From contig NC_052669.1 in the NCBI RefSeq assembly GCF_016802725.1, positions 2,690,501 to 2,754,500 on the forward strand: DNA of 64,000 nt, given 5' to 3'. Positions within the stretch are counted from its first letter, which is position 1. Every line of letters begins with the position of its first letter. Both the position numbers and the translations under genes were made by a program. Shown piece after piece: positions 39,693 through 54,532 of the stretch. This stretch comes from Solenopsis invicta (Eukaryota; Arthropoda; Insecta; Hymenoptera; Formicidae). Below the pieces are notes generated by a model. The model was not told where the DNA came from and ran no database searches. It saw nothing but the letters and a program-made list of their open reading frames with translations.

Positions 39693-41336
39693 TGGAAGAA
39701 AACGATCGCTGCCCATCTGTACGAATGTTCTTGTATCCACATTACCGTATTAGTATACTATCGCATAGCTTCTTTTTCGTCCCAAACTTCATTTCCCCGC
39801 AGCTGGCGACGTAAGGAAACCGATCGACTCCGCCGTATCACTTAATGCAAGTCGCTTCTGCACTCGTCTTGCCGATTAAAGTGGCGCAATTACACGCTAC
39901 TCGCGTATGCACACGTGCTAATAATGCTGGTGAATTACCGAACGGAATAATTAGGCACAATTGCGCTTGATTACTCGCTACATCTGTCGCTTATTGAAGG
40001 CACAAATATCAGAGTGTCTCCGGCCTATCAGTATTTCTGGCCAAGGTCGGCGCAACGAATCGTACGTATCATCATCAGTTTCGTCTTTCTGTCTCTCGGG
40101 TGGCCGGTTATTTCGTGGAAGAAGGGGCATGGTTGCAATTACGGTCCGTACCGGCAACCTTTAATTAGCGTAACGTTCAATGTCCAAGTGACCTTCGTGC
40201 GTGCGCGCGCGCGCGCGTACCATCGTTCAACGAAAATCGACGCTTTCTAAGGGGACGTTTCTCAGAAGCGGACTGAAAGGGCACGATAAATAGAAAAAGA
40301 AAAAAGAAAGGGGAAGTTCTCGTAATATCGCGTCGACACTTAATCCGTATCTGATCGGAGACGCATACCGAGAATCACACGCTTCACGCTGAGGCTAAAT
40401 CGATTTCTTACTTTGTTCCGGGATAAAAGTGGCCGTCTCGCCACACAACTTCCGCCGGTAAGTAGTTGATAATGTAACGGCCACAAAAATTCAGCCGCGA
40501 AGAGAGTAATCGATTTCGCGCGCGAGTTCGGTCGGTTTCTTGCGCCCACGTGCATCGCCACGCCGCGCCGCGCAGCCACCGCGCCGGCCGTGCCCTTTCC
40601 CCTTCGCTTTGCCCTGCCCTCACAAGCTGCTTTTAGCGTTTCTCTTTCTTCTCGAGGCGCGACGTGACGCGATGTGGGACACGTCTCGGCACGCTGTGGC
40701 TCTCTGTAGGTGATGGAGGTTGACGCGTCGTAGATTCGCTACGTCGGCCAGGCTACCGGCATGGACTCTAATTAGCATTGGGAATTGCGCATGATTATGC
40801 AGACGTGTAGAGTAGGATATCAACGATACGCGGTGCGGCTTGGAGCCAAAGCGACCGGCTAAATACCGGGGATGAAAGTGGGAGAAGGGATTGAGACGGA
40901 ACGAGAAACAGTGGTAGAGCCAGATCGCGGTGAGCTCGGTGAAGAGGGGTAAAAGGTACGTGCGCAAAGGGGTTGGCGGAAGGTTAATTGCCTCTTGTGT
41001 GGCGTCTCGGGGGTTAAGCTAAGCTTGCGGGGGTAACGCTTGATGGGGTTGAATCTAGCTTCGAGAGAAAGGGAGGGGGGAGGGAGAGAAGGGTAATACA
41101 GGATATCACATCGAGGATAGCTATCTCTCCATACTAGAATCACGTAACCTCGACGACCCCCTTCCGACGTAACCTTAGTCATGTCCCTTATCCTTAGCCA
41201 TCCCGTAGCGGCCAGGTTAATTTACGTCGCGACACGCGAGCTTATCAATCCGGATTGACACATTCGAGCTGGAAAAGATAACCAAAAATTGATTGATACC
41301 GGTTATGAGAGCTTCTTTCTTACTGGTTACGTAAGC

Positions 41337-41342
41337 AATAAA
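41337..41342 (+). terminator. First AATAAA downstream of the ZP stop codon
   Basis: AATAAA in the context GCAATAAAATATTGCG, about 2.1 kb after the stop codon. The downstream region is not strongly T/G rich, so it is a weaker candidate than the one at 44790. Confidence 0.25.
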
Positions 41343-43280
41343 ATATTGCGTTTCATCGATCCGTAATTCTATCGTCGGACATCTTGAGAAAATTCTAAAG
41401 GACAAAGCCGCGCCGATAATGTCAAACACAGAAAAATCCAGTTTGTAACAGTCATTGTACACCATTTTCTATATGAACCGCAAACAAAGAGTATTTGTTA
41501 AATTCACATTGTGCTCGACAAGCAGAGAAATAGAAAGAAGCGACAAGCCAGTTTCTTTACACAAATAGAAGTACATAAAGTATTTTATAATTTATATATA
41601 CAACATATTATTGAAAGAAAGAGAGTATATGATAAAGATAATTAATCTGTATTTTAATTTATAGCATTTTACAATTGAACATTATTTGCCAACGGAATTG
41701 ATTAAATTTCATCAAACACCCTATTCAAATTTTATCTTGCTTTAAAAAAATGCGAGGAGAAAAACGAGATAGAGACCAGAGGATATAATACGCTATAACA
41801 ACGGGAAATACAAAACGGTTGGTCGTGCCAGTGGTGCCTTATCGATTTCACCAAAGGTACACAAGGCGGACCCACGGGGAGATCGGATTAATTGCGAAAC
41901 TTGAGGATTAAAATACACTCGTGAAGACAAACAAAGGAACGAGCGAGACAAAATGGGAGTCTCCAATCGTTCTGAACTGTTTGCATTACAGTTAACCAAA
42001 CTTCGGATTGTTCTAGTGTTTGACATTTGCCTATCGCGTGGAATTCGCGATACTATACGCGACGTACGAGTTCCGCTTTTGTTCGTGTCTCTCGAAAAGG
42101 TGTTTACGCAAGCAACAATCGCGTGTGCTTACTAATCACACGCCTGCGGATGTAACAAAGTTCCATCTTTAGATCAACCCTTTGATCTGTGTTAATTTCA
42201 AGGTAATCGTGCGCGGGATTAAATTCGAGACTGCAGGTTTTACGATACGAGCAAGACGAAATATTCATTCGCGAATACGTTTCACGTCTCCCTCGGCCAC
42301 GTTCGTTGCGCGCGTAACTCACTATTAACGGCTAGCGGTCGCTAACGCAACAACAATAGCCGGCGTCGAACGAAAAAGGATACACAAGCGGCGGAGCGCG
42401 CGTATGTTACGTCCATCGGAATTCCAGTGTGCGCTTTAATTATTGGATCTAATTGCCGTGGATATTGCTAGGCACTGCCCCGTACGAGATCCCGTCGATG
42501 CGCCGACACCGAGCCAAATGGAATTTCATCCCCTTAAATCAAGCGGCATTGATCCCGCAAGGTAAAAAATTGAAATGCAGAAAACGCAGAGGGGAACTCG
42601 CGTTTTTCCGATGTATATTTCCGAAGCGCGATTCGATTACTCTCGCATTACGAAAGTAACCAGCACGTCGACGCCCCCCGTGTGATCGCGGCCTGGCCGG
42701 CAACTCCCTTTTCCCCGCTTCGCCGATGTTTCTTACGCGTGATTCGCTTATATAGAAGCATAAAATACAAATAAATATAAATATATATAAATATTGATAT
42801 ATATAAATATACGTATATATACGTACGATGATAAACATGCCAACGAAGGTGCCTACGCGTACAGTAAGTGAACGCGATGCATGACGAACTTACGATTTTT
42901 TTTCTCTCTCATTCTCTTTTATCTTTTTTAATTCCTTCAAAGATAACACTTTCAATTATGGATTTACGTTTAAGAATTTTTCGCTAACGCTGCGGTAGTA
43001 TATCCAACCTGCTTGTGGTGAGAGGGTAGAGCCAATTTTATACATGTTCGACGATATTTTGTACGAACGCAATTGAGACGGTGTTGCGCGCGCGAGCGCG
43101 CGCGCGACGTCGCTGCGGTGGGTAAGAATGCACCCAGGTAGCATCCGCCGTGCGTACGTGGTCGCTGCGCGCAACGCTTTAGCGATGTAATTTCGATACA
43201 ACACGTATCATATGGGCGTATGGAGTGGCGCAAGAAAAATCTGACATTTCTTCGCCTCGCTTCGAAAAGCGGTCTCCGAC

Positions 43281-43289
43281 GAGAGAGAG

Positions 43290-43327
<38 letters not shown>

Positions 43328-43345
43328 GGAGAGGGAGGGAGGGAG
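43281..43345. repeat. Purine tract with (GAAA)n core
   Basis: A GA run leads into about nine GAAA units and ends in GGGA units; one strand is purely purine for some 65 bases. Confidence 0.9.
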
Positions 43346-44319
43346 ACAAATGAGAAGGTAGATGGGAGATCAAGTTGTCTCGATTGTAAAATGCGGGAAC
43401 TCGCTGGAAACGGATCCTAAGTCACTACTTTCATGGGGAAGATGTGCAAGATTTTCTCGCGCCACCTCGTAGACAGCGTGCATTTCGAGTAACACGATAA
43501 CGATGTGCGAGCACTTTTCATCGACTTGATCGAACCGTATGCGCGGTACGGCCCGGTCGTGCCCGGTCGCTGACGTTTGATGCCAAGTCAATGGAAACTG
43601 CCGAGTACGCGGAGTTAATAAGGATAATCATTAATTAATTAATTGTCTTTACATTTAAAGAGCGTATACGATGAAAGTAAAAGGAGCAATCATGTTTCAT
43701 CAATATAATAACGTAATTAAGATTAAGTTAACGCGCCCCGCGGCCTCGGCGCTATGTATCGGGGCCGCGGAAGGCAATTGCGAAGGAAAGATAATATTGG
43801 GCTCGAGGACGATCGCTCTCGATGATATCAACCGCGCAATCCTGCAATCCCGGCCGGCCGACTTGGGTAGCCGCGAGCAATTCAACGCGGCCGGCGTCGT
43901 CGTTTCTGCGTGCAAGTACCACTCGCTTCTTCTTCATCTCCTCCCCTCCCACCCTCCCATCCTCCACCCCCCTCCACCGCTCCTCGTAACCTTCCCCTCG
44001 CGCCCACCCTCCATATCGTCCATCTTAATGAGGGTTGTGTTTATACCCTGTACTTCTTACCGGGAGTATCCACGAGTTTGTAGAGATGTCGGTGCTTGTC
44101 CTCGAGCCTGAGGTGCGCGTTTGCTCCGTCGTAAGCTCGAGAAGCTCGAGTCTGTTCTGTACCATGACAAGCGTGTATTTCTGCTTTCCTCTAGCCAGTG
44201 TACGTCTTCTTTTCTATCCGCCCCCTCGCACCCATTCTCTTCCTCCTTTTCTTCCTTTTCCTTCTTCCTTCTCTTTGCCTCCTCGAGCGCGCCCGCCGCT
44301 GTATCGGCCGCTGCCGCTC

Positions 44320-44355
44320 GGCGCGCGCGCGCGCGCGCGCGAGCGAGCGCGCGTC
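44320..44355. repeat. Alternating GC tract
   Basis: About 21 bases of strict GC alternation followed by GAGCGAGCGCGCG, a sequence able to form Z-DNA. Smaller tracts of the same kind lie at 40203-40217 and 43087-43108. Confidence 0.85.
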
Positions 44356-44789
44356 CGTCGGCCGCCTCTCGCCAAATTAAACCATTTTCATCGCGAATAC
44401 ATGCGTCACGTACAGAACTTACCCGACGATCGCGAGCGTTCTTATGTTATATCCGCGCACCAGCATATAATCGCTTATTTATTTTTTACGTTAACGTACA
44501 TTGCCCTTCAAGAATACTCGTACCCTATCACGCCTATTTTTTTTTCCCTTCCCATCCACGACCAGCATACCAACTACCGTTTTAATAATACGCCCGTCAT
44601 ACCATCCACGCACTGAAACTGCTATGTAATTTAACGAATCACTCTGCTGACGTTAAACGTAATGCGTGCGTGTTTCTAATTAATTCCCATTTTTTTTTCT
44701 ACATTATCAAGACGTATCTTTCTCGCCAAACGTCGTATATGTCAGTACCGTAACACACACGTTGTACATAGCATATATGGTACAGAGAA

Positions 44790-44795
44790 AATAAA
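44790..44795 (+). terminator. Candidate poly(A) signal AATAAA
   Basis: The hexamer AATAAA is followed by CTCATTTTATAACG and then by CGTCGTTTTCTTTTCCTGTTC, which resembles a U/GU-rich downstream element. The 150 bases before it look like the end of an untranslated region. It would imply a 5.5 kb 3' UTR for the ZP gene or serve another transcript. Confidence 0.3.
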
Positions 44796-44800
44796 CTCAT

Positions 44801-47800
44801 TTTATAACGAAAAACGTCGTTTTCTTTTCCTGTTCTTTACGGCACTGTAATGTGTAACTTTACCCCCGCCGCCCGGGTTGTAAGGCGCTACGGCTTTGGA
44901 TCTCAGCCAACGTTATACTCCTACGTAAGGAAAGTCCTTGGGATGACTCGTGCAAATATCGAAAAGAACAGCGAAGAGAAAGTAGTTACTACCTGTGGCG
45001 GCACGATCACGATCGACGTTGACGATAATAATCCATCTGTCGTTGGCAAATTATTTTCATACTCACGTACGGAGGGAAACTATTGTAAAAGGAAGATTGC
45101 CAAGTTCTTAACGAGTGTTATTGTTAGTCACAGGCTAACCAGTTCGACAAATTCCATGATCGAATCATTCGAGAAAATTATCCAATCAATCTATGGTCGC
45201 GCAAGACGTTAAATCGGGGCTCCTTCATCTCAGTGGCAGTGGAAATAAATTGGTAAGTTCGCACACATATCGATCAATATACCATAATACGACCTGCTGC
45301 AATGACAAATGAGCGGAACGGTAAGATATCTTCAGTTATAGAAAATGATTTGCAGAATGTATTTCATTGAGCCGCTAATAATTTTGCATTAAAATTACAT
45401 TAAAATTCTGCCTTTTTTTTTACTCTTAAACACAACATGGGATCTGGGAGATTCCAGGTTGTAAAATTTCGATCGCTCACTGTGTGAGGAGAGAATGAGA
45501 TAAAAAGTTCGGGGTAAGAAGAGAAAAAAGTTTAAAGTCTCCATTATCAATCGTGACGTTAACTTCAAAGCTCAATTAGAATTTAAACGGCACGATTTTT
45601 TGTCATCATATTTTCCTTATTGCATAATTATAATTTTAAAAGGAATGATAATGACATAATTTTTTCTTAAAAGTATCACTATTTAACTTTAAAACGCCGT
45701 ACAATATTATAAAGTCCATGAAAATTTTTTGCAAAGATATGATTTAATAAAAAAAAATCTGGATCTTTTATTTTCATATAAAATTTCTTTAATAACTTCA
45801 ACAATAGATCATTTTTCGGCAATGCCGTTTAATCAGTAACATTATTAAGACCCTAAACTATCATTAAAAAAAAATTTTGTTGAAAAATATTGATAAGAAT
45901 CAAAGGCTTTTCAAAAGTTGCAAGGCTCTCCCAAACTCCTACATTGTATTTAAGAGTTAAATATATTCATATCTCAAACTTATAAAACAAGGATAGTAAT
46001 AATTAACATGTATAAGCTATTTTTATTATTAAATACAACCGCTTAAAGTAAATTAATATCTAAATAATTCTAAATTAATAATTAATAATTAAGTAAAAAT
46101 TTTTATGATAATGCTTAAAAAAAAATACGATCTCCGTGCCAACGTAAAAGAAATGTTCGTTGGATGTCATATTTAATCATTCTGTGGACGAGAATCCATT
46201 TTCCTCCCATATAACTAGGACATGGCGTTCCTGTACCTCACATTTCATGTAACGTGTAATTCTAAAATAAGATGCCTCGAACTTGAAATTTACATGTATG
46301 ATATGCTTACGACATCGGCGCAAAATAACTAACAATTGACTTATTCTGTACGCGATTGGTCGGAGCTCGTAAAGCATATGTTCTATTAACAATGATCAAT
46401 GATAATTTGAACATATAGTTGGTTACGGATCAATGTCTACTATCCAATGAAAATTAAATCTCTTCGTGACGCTCAAAGTTTCAAGCGCAATGCGATTCGC
46501 ATCGGAAAAGAACAGCCGCGGGTAGAAGGAAACCCGATGCATCGTAAGAATATAAGGTGCGTCGTGCCGCACGAGCGAAAAGTAGACCATGTAAATGTGC
46601 AAGATCACTGGTTTCCAGCATCCGCTAGTTGCACTTCTGCGGCGCGCGATTCAATAAGCGTGAGAACCCTGTCGAGTGGTCGCGAGGAAGGATATTTATG
46701 AGAAGAACATTAATAGCTGACGTTTCCCAAGTGACTCTAGCGGAGAATGATGGAAGAAATATGGTTTTTTCCTCTTTCATTACAAACCAAGCCATCGTCT
46801 AAAACTAGGCGGGATTAGTTAACTGTTGTTACAACTCGGTCTCAGTCTTTACACACGCAACTACATTTTGCGATTACAACCGGAATAAACGGTTGAGTCA
46901 TTCATGAAAAGAAATAAGCCAGAGAAGAAAATCATTTTCTCAACAATTAGATTTTCATGAAGAATAAGCACTTCCTTTTCTTCTATCTTACGATAAAGCA
47001 ATAAGTTCAAGCGACTTTGAAATTTCTTTATCAAGAATATATAAAATATTTTCATTAAACAAATATAAGATTTATCAATATAAGGAAACTATTAAAATAT
47101 GCCGGATTATATATCGTGGAAATAATAAAAAAGGAAACATACAAGTTATAGTATAAATCTGAAATATTAATAATGCTTCAATAAATAATACTTCTTAAAA
47201 AATAATACTTATTTTAAATATTTAATATTTAGTCATTGCAAACTTAAAAATGTTTTAACATTTTGCTGAATTTTAATATAAAAAATCTAAATACTGAAAG
47301 TGTTGGCTATATAGTTTATTTTAAGAATTTTCTTTTTTATAAAAAACACTTTCTTCAGGTACTGATTATAATAATTAGAAAACTTACAAAATCAATGTTT
47401 GTTCAAGCGTTAAGACAGTATAAATACATTTTAGACTTCAAATATTTATATTTGTAAAGTATAAATATTAAATATTTAAAGTCAGCATTTTACTCAATTT
47501 TAATATAAAATAAAAATAAAAAAATGCTTCAAAAAAACATCAGCAAAAATTAATGAAATTTAGTTGCCCTAATTAGAATTCAGAAAATACATTTCTCATC
47601 TGAATCTTCATAAATTTCTTCATCAGAATCTATACTTTTTTTAAAAAATCAAGTTGGATTCTAATTAAACCCTTAAAAAATTTTATGGGGGTAGTTAATA
47701 GTCAATTCGATTGAATTGCATTAATGCATATTAAAGTCGCTGTAAATTAATCTAACTTAAATGTAAAAGTGAAATATCACATATCACTTAGCTTTACGTT

Positions 47801-50800
47801 GATTTATGTACAACAATCATAAGTTTTCCGGACAATTATAATAATCCTTTAATTAATTCACATGTGACGTATGAGAATATCTAACTAGATATTATAAATT
47901 AATAATTCAGAACTGTTTTCACAAATATTTAATCAGCATAATTAAGCATAATTTTTTAAATTTGTAGATTGCTAATAATTTTTGTTACATTAAATATTTA
48001 TAATATTTAAATACAACTTGTTTTTCAAATTATTTTCAACGTATACTCTTTAGCGATACGCAATTTAAATGCTAACACGTATACATACGATCTTTTCTCG
48101 CAAGAATCGCTTATTAAACAGTATAAAATATTTAGGTTTTATCTCAAGAGAGACGCTATTTAATTTTCTCATTTTATATTACAAATACGTATCTTCAAGT
48201 TCCATTTATTGAACTGTATCATTTCAAAACTGGTTTTAATTGAGTTTCTATGCAAAAACCGTCACCATAAATACTTGGGTCTTAGCAAATTACAGAATGT
48301 AGTATGCAGGAAAAAAAGTTAGAGTAACTGAATATTCGCCTAATCATATCCCGCCGTGCACAGTCAAACGTATATTAAAAGCGATGAGAAACTTTACTCT
48401 GCGCTATTTTGCGTAGTCTCGCCAATCTAACATAATGTCGCCTTCCTTTCGCAGCCGCGTGCAACTGCGAGGAAAAGAAGGTAGTACTTTTTCATCTGGA
48501 AGTCGTGCCGCTGCTAGTTTTAAGGCAAGCTCTGAGATTACCAACCGTCTGGTCCCCAATCGAAGCGCTCGCCGCCGGGAGCGCAATTTATCGCGCATAA
48601 AACGAGAGCGCAAGTTGCCCAGGTACGATTCGGTAAGTCCATTCCGCGGGAGTCGACTATGTTAATGAACCGGATCGAGATAATGCCGCGCGATGCTGCT
48701 GGTTTACGGTTCTGCTAACGCGGCCGGAAGTATATAGCCATCGGATGACAGAGGCGCAGCAGCACAGCACTATCGATCCGAAGTTCGCTGTTTCGCTCGC
48801 TCGTTCGTCCATTCGCAAGTAGAGACAGAAGAAACATATCGAGCAAGCGCTAGTTGGGTGGCATAAAAGTCCTGATAGGTTCCCGATATCTTCCGGATAT
48901 CTCGTTCCGACACGACGCTTTGCCGTCTTGGTCGTCATCGTACGATAACGGAGCTATGTCGCCGTACGAACCGCTTTGGTCGTACGGTCTCTCCTTTGGT
49001 ACGTGACGCGCGGAAGGAAGGCGGTGGTGGCGGCGGCAGAATTTCCGGCAACATTTGCCGACGGGAAGAGGAAGAGCAGCCGCGGAGAACTGCATGTATA
49101 CGGAAGAGTGAGGAAGAAAAATGGAGAATAGGATTGTACGAAAACAGGGACGCACTACCAACGAATGGCGTTTCGAATCCCTGGCTAGAACGCCAAAGGA
49201 TTCGTTCCTCACTGCGGCGACATTGTGTCGGTGCGGGACGTTATGTTATTTTTATTCTGTCGTCGAAAGATATCGTGACGCTGATGTACGCACCAATTAC
49301 GCGAACATATCCATTTATTGGTCAATCCTGAATTTTTATTCATCTGATTATATCTACGTTGATCGGTCATGTCGAAGCTATTGCGGCGTTCTCTCGATTA
49401 AAAGTTTTACGTGCCTCCGTTGAATGGCGGCCAATATAAAACGAAGACTTGTTCCGTATCAGTATGATCGATTTAACATCGATATCGTATAATAATGATG
49501 AATTGCTTTTGCACACTTTCTAGAGAACAAATTATGAGGATAATAATTTTTTGTATCGTATGAAGGCACTAATTAATATTTAAGAAAACTAGTTTATACC
49601 TCTACGTACTAATTTATATAACAGTTCGACAAAGATAATTCAGATTTGGCTGGATACCAGAATTATTTTTGTCGAAAATATCCTGATTTTTCGCAACAAA
49701 ATATTTACACAATCAAAAAATAAAGATTTGATAAAATTAGAAATCTAACGTAAAGGTGATTAGAGCTGAACGAAATTGCTGGTTTACAAAAAACAAATTC
49801 TATTACAAGTCTGTATTTTTTGTAATAGAATTCGGTTTTGATAAACTAACAATTCCATTCAGCTTGACTTGTAATGCAGTAATCACTTTGATATTAAATT
49901 TCAAATTGTTTATAATTTTTTTCAAAGAGGGGAGAATGTTATCGATGCTTGTGAGCATCAATATTATGAAACCAATTGTCAATTCAATACTTGTGATCTT
50001 ATTCTTTTGATTCGATTTAAAGGTTTTGTTTTCAAAACCGAATGAAATTGCGCGCAGATTCGAAGAATCAGAAAATATATATAAAATCACATAAGCTTCT
50101 GCTGTAATCGTCGTTGGACCTTTCTCGGTTAATAGATAGAGAATCAGAAAAATTTGCAACGACAATCGATGTACAAGACTCGTACATACTGAAAAAACAA
50201 AATATCTCGATAATTGGCAATCATGCTCTATTCCAACCGGATAGTATACCAGCAGAAAAGTGACGTGCACGCGAGATCATCAGTCACTACGTCGGGCGTC
50301 ATCGTGAATGAGAAACGCCGACTATAAGACGTCCACCTCGAGCCATTTGTCAAAAGTCGAGACAGTCCTATCGAAGTGTCTCTACGAAATTATCTGCTGG
50401 CGGCGCCGGACCCACGGGATTCCGGACAATCTGTCCCGGTCGAATTATCCCACATTAACCCCTGGGTTATCGATCTGCCGATTCCGAATGTTCGCTACTT
50501 CACGGCAGTCCGTTCCCGATCCTCATGCGATTTCGCCGAGGTATCTTTTTGGTCTTTTTCGCGAAGCGAGTACTTTCGCAGCCAAGGTTTCTTCTACTAC
50601 TTTATACGAGTCATGCCTCTTTCTCAAAGTAAGATAGAATATGGATCAATGAGAGCGTCGGGATTACTCACCGTGAAAACGTAACGATTAAATTATGCTG
50701 CTCCAACGCTCGGTAACGCAGTTGTAAGAAAATATAGTTGAAGCCGTTAAAAACGGATCTTACTGCAAGGACGGGAAAGATATATCTTTCGATAAAAGAT

Positions 50801-53800
50801 TACGCGGCGAAAGTCACTTGATTCCGAATTCATGGCCTATAAATGCTCCAATATCGCTTCTAAATGCCCAATCCTCTCGTACAACTTAGTACGTGTTTCA
50901 AAGATATGGCCCAATAAATACTTCGTAATTCCTTAAAGGTTTTGTTTTCTTGCACGCGCGTATTGTCACGCGCTGATATATCGCACGCAATCTACTTAAA
51001 GTTTCGTCTCTCGTCCGCGTTTCGATTACATCGAAAGTTGTAAACCAAGTCGAAATGCGCATCAAGCGATCAAGGAAAGTGGCGGCGGCGGCGTAAATAG
51101 CGAGCGGTTTTGCCATCGGAATGTCGATGGCATGATCGGCAAGGAGGTCGAAGTAGTGCGACCACCTCGAACGGCGAGGTTGCCTGGCTCATCTTAGCCA
51201 GCTCTTGTGCATGGTCGGGTTAGGTAAGGATTGTTGCGCGGCATTCAAGCAAGAAAAGACGACAAGCAAAACGAATCGAGATGGGAGATGTGACAAGAAA
51301 TGGGAGCGAAATCTGACACATGAAAGGCAGTGAAGAAAAGCAGATAAAAAATATATACTGTATATACGTAACGACGAATCAAAACGATGAACAGCACATA
51401 TAGATAATCATGTACTTTACCATAAATCTTTTGAAAGCCGCATAGTTTAGCCTTTCAAGCAAGATACACACGTAATGTAATGTAAAATGTAATATACGCA
51501 TGGAGCATCGTAAATTCACAATTTATTCGCGAAGAAAATGAGAAGTTAACAAAAACAATATTATTTATTTATTGGAGATTATATAAAAAAAAAATAATTC
51601 CTATAAAGCGTAAAGAAACAAAACTTTGTTGCGTTAATAAGTTTAGTTATGCTGCATTAATTGTCGATAATCATGTTTATTACAATAACAATACAGATAA
51701 TCTGTATTGTCGATGAACGTAACCAAATATACGTATATGAAGCGTTTTGATATCGAATATAGAAACTGAAACTGAGAAAATCGAACTGCTGATAAAACAG
51801 TAGACATATTGTTACTAGTGTTTAGATATATGATACACACATATTGTTAGAGTTAGTTTCCATTCGCATGATATATATCGCAAAATAATTATTCAATTCC
51901 TTTCTTTGAAATGGCGTGTTACGTCCAAACGTAACGAATGATTAGTTTTCTGTTCAATTAAACTCAATGAAAACGCTTTTTTGTCCAATATCTTTCAATT
52001 CAACGTTCTATCAATTATCTTCGATACACTGAATAATTTTTTCACATTATCCAATGCGAACATTGATTTCTTTGATATCAAGAAGTAAAAGTGTACAAAA
52101 AATATTACGATAGAATATAATATCCTTAACATGAGGATATAATTTTAATTACATCTATTTTATTGCTTGATTTAATTATAATTAAGTTACTTATAATTAC
52201 ATGAAAATTTCTCAAAATGTAGGGGCTAGTTTTAAATGCAAAAGATTAAAACATAGAAAAGTATCTCGAAATCTCCTTTCGTTTCAAACTTCACAAATAC
52301 TTGGGTCATTTTTTTCCTCCTGGCACTTATGCCTAGCTTTCGTATCCTGTCCTTAGCATCCGCTTTTCGCTTGAACGTCTACCTTCATCTCCTAGCCGTC
52401 CTTCTAAGAGCCAATCCGTCTGACTCCACGCTGCACTCGTGAGTCTCAAGTATTCTCCCGGTTGCAGCCACGCAAGCCTTATTCAGAAAGACCTCCTCGC
52501 TTGTCCGTTGACTGGAAATAGTTTCGTCGAATTCAGCAGGCTCTCCTGACTTAATGCGATAAAATCGTATCAGGAAGTACTTGGATAACCAAACAGTGAC
52601 TACAAGAGAGAAAGATTCTGCCAAGAGATTATTTTCTCACCACACTCGGCTCGCTTCATGCAATGAATCTAATACGTCAGTGAGACACTAGTAAAATACT
52701 CAGATAAAGGACTCTCTCTCTCGACTGCCGCCTCTATCGTAAGGACGTATTTGTCGATTGCGACCCAAAAGTAAGTAACTTTTCATAAGCATTCATTGTC
52801 TATGAGGTGGAAGTAAGAACCCCATTCGAACTTGCCGACTTTGATTCGGATGTATATCCGCACTCAAAGCCAATTATGCTAATGGCCGGTTCAAACTTAC
52901 CGAATTAAATTGGTTTCGTAGACAGCCAATTTCAACTTGCCGACTTTTGGGAGAATATCCCTTGTGGTTTAATGTAAACTGCCATCCACCATTCGCGGCG
53001 ACATATAGTAGTTAACAGACTAATTATGAAATCCCTTCACCCCGGTGTAAATTTCGAAACCTACTAATGTACCCTGTCACTGTTTGTTAATGATCAATAA
53101 ATCTCTACATGCACGTTGTATATCGCGGATAATGTATTAATCGCTGTCCATGTCTTTTGCATTTAGTCCCCACTAATCCGATAATACGATGTCATCAGAA
53201 AGGTGTTTAATAGTCCTCGTAAATAATTCTCTCTGAAAAAACGGACTTTACATTCTGTGTCACGGATTTTTCTTTTTTCTTTTTTTGAGTAATATATTTT
53301 CATAACATCGTAATCCCACTGCAAGATAATTACGGAAATTTGTCATAAATGTTATTTTTTTTTTTAAATACAATTGCTTCAGTTGATGTCGCACTGGGAT
53401 AATATAATTAATATTTCAGCAACGTTTCTGAATTCGTAATAATTAGTACCTTCAGCTCTTATTAGAAATCGGGACGTCTTCAAGAGATTATTTCTGCAGC
53501 AGCTGATTTCCCATGGGACACTAATCCTATTATGGATCGACAACTTTTTGTTATCAACTGAAGAGCATCGTCCAGCTTACGGACTACAAATAAAACTTTT
53601 CTAGGCTATATTTGCTATTCGGATTAATTATACGCAAATTTCATGATTAATATTTAATTGTCTCTGAACTAGCTCTATATATTATTAACTTTAGTATCTA
53701 ACTGCGAGTATTACGACATACTTAAATAACTGTCGTTGTACATTATTGAAAAGATATTATATAGCTTTCATTAATATGAAATAGTATATAAAATACCGAT

Positions 53801-54532
53801 TTATACGTATTTACTTCCTTCTTAGATACCATACTTTCCTTAATTTATCGTATCTGTCTCATACATTAAGCAATGCGCTACAATCCCTGTAAAACATTAT
53901 TTTGGGAAACAAACGCGATTTTCGAAGATGCAAACTCACGATGTCGCATTAAGTGAGTTCCCAGTTATGATCGCCTAAAGTTCCCGCATGGCACGCTCCA
54001 TGCTAAACTTCGTTCTCTCCTTTAGCGAATTATGTAAATCTGGAAGCTGTTGCTATCCGTCGAGCGGCTGTCGACGCTGCGTTTTCTTCTCAAAACTAGC
54101 ATCATTGCAGGCGCAAACCTCTTTATTCGCTAAAGCAGTCGCTTATAAAAAAAAAAGCATTAATCCTTTTAAAAAAATGAAGAAATATTATAGAAACTTG
54201 CAATTTCATTAATTCTACTAATTAAAGATAAGCCTTATTCGATCATAGCTTAGTGCTGGTATTTTTTGGATAATTTTATGATTATATACATTTTCAAGTT
54301 CATCAAACTGTGCGCCAAATAAATTTTCAGTCTTCAAACAGTTCTAAATAGTAATGTTAAATTGATAATCGATTCAAAAACAATGACGCTAACAAACTTC
54401 TATTATCTTTTTTTTTCAAAATATTGTAAAAAATTTGTTGCAAAAATAATACCTCACCTTTATAGAGATCCTATACAATCAATAATGCTGTTAGTATTAA
54501 TAAATATTACACTAATTAATAAATATTACTGA
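44801..54532. other. No supported gene; largely AT-rich noncoding DNA
   Basis: Bases 45250-48350 are strongly AT-rich. A more GC-rich island at 48380-49430 carries a short ATG frame with a perfect donor (48435-48632). A 155-codon minus-strand frame lies at 49803-50270. Three related 17-20 base motifs (TTCGAACTTGCCGACTTT and variants) occur at 52825, 52890 and 52931. Confidence 0.45.

Larger units (their letters stand above)
39230..44800 (+). other. Presumed 3' UTR and downstream flank of the ZP gene
   Basis: No protein-like frame is seen here. The 3' UTR begins at 39230. The first canonical AATAAA I find is at 41337-41342. A second at 44790-44795 is followed within 40 bases by a T/G-rich stretch, the usual downstream element, and looks the better cleavage context. 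An ATTAAA lies near 39875. Which one is used cannot be decided from sequence. The stretch also holds a 23-base A run, a GC alternating run, a GAAA repeat and a TA-rich tract near 42770-42830. Confidence 0.4.

Noticed and set aside
45438..45936. Possible transposon with ends like TCTGGGAGA / TCTCCCAAA
   Set aside because: The ends match only partly and flanking duplications are not visible; too weak to list as an element.
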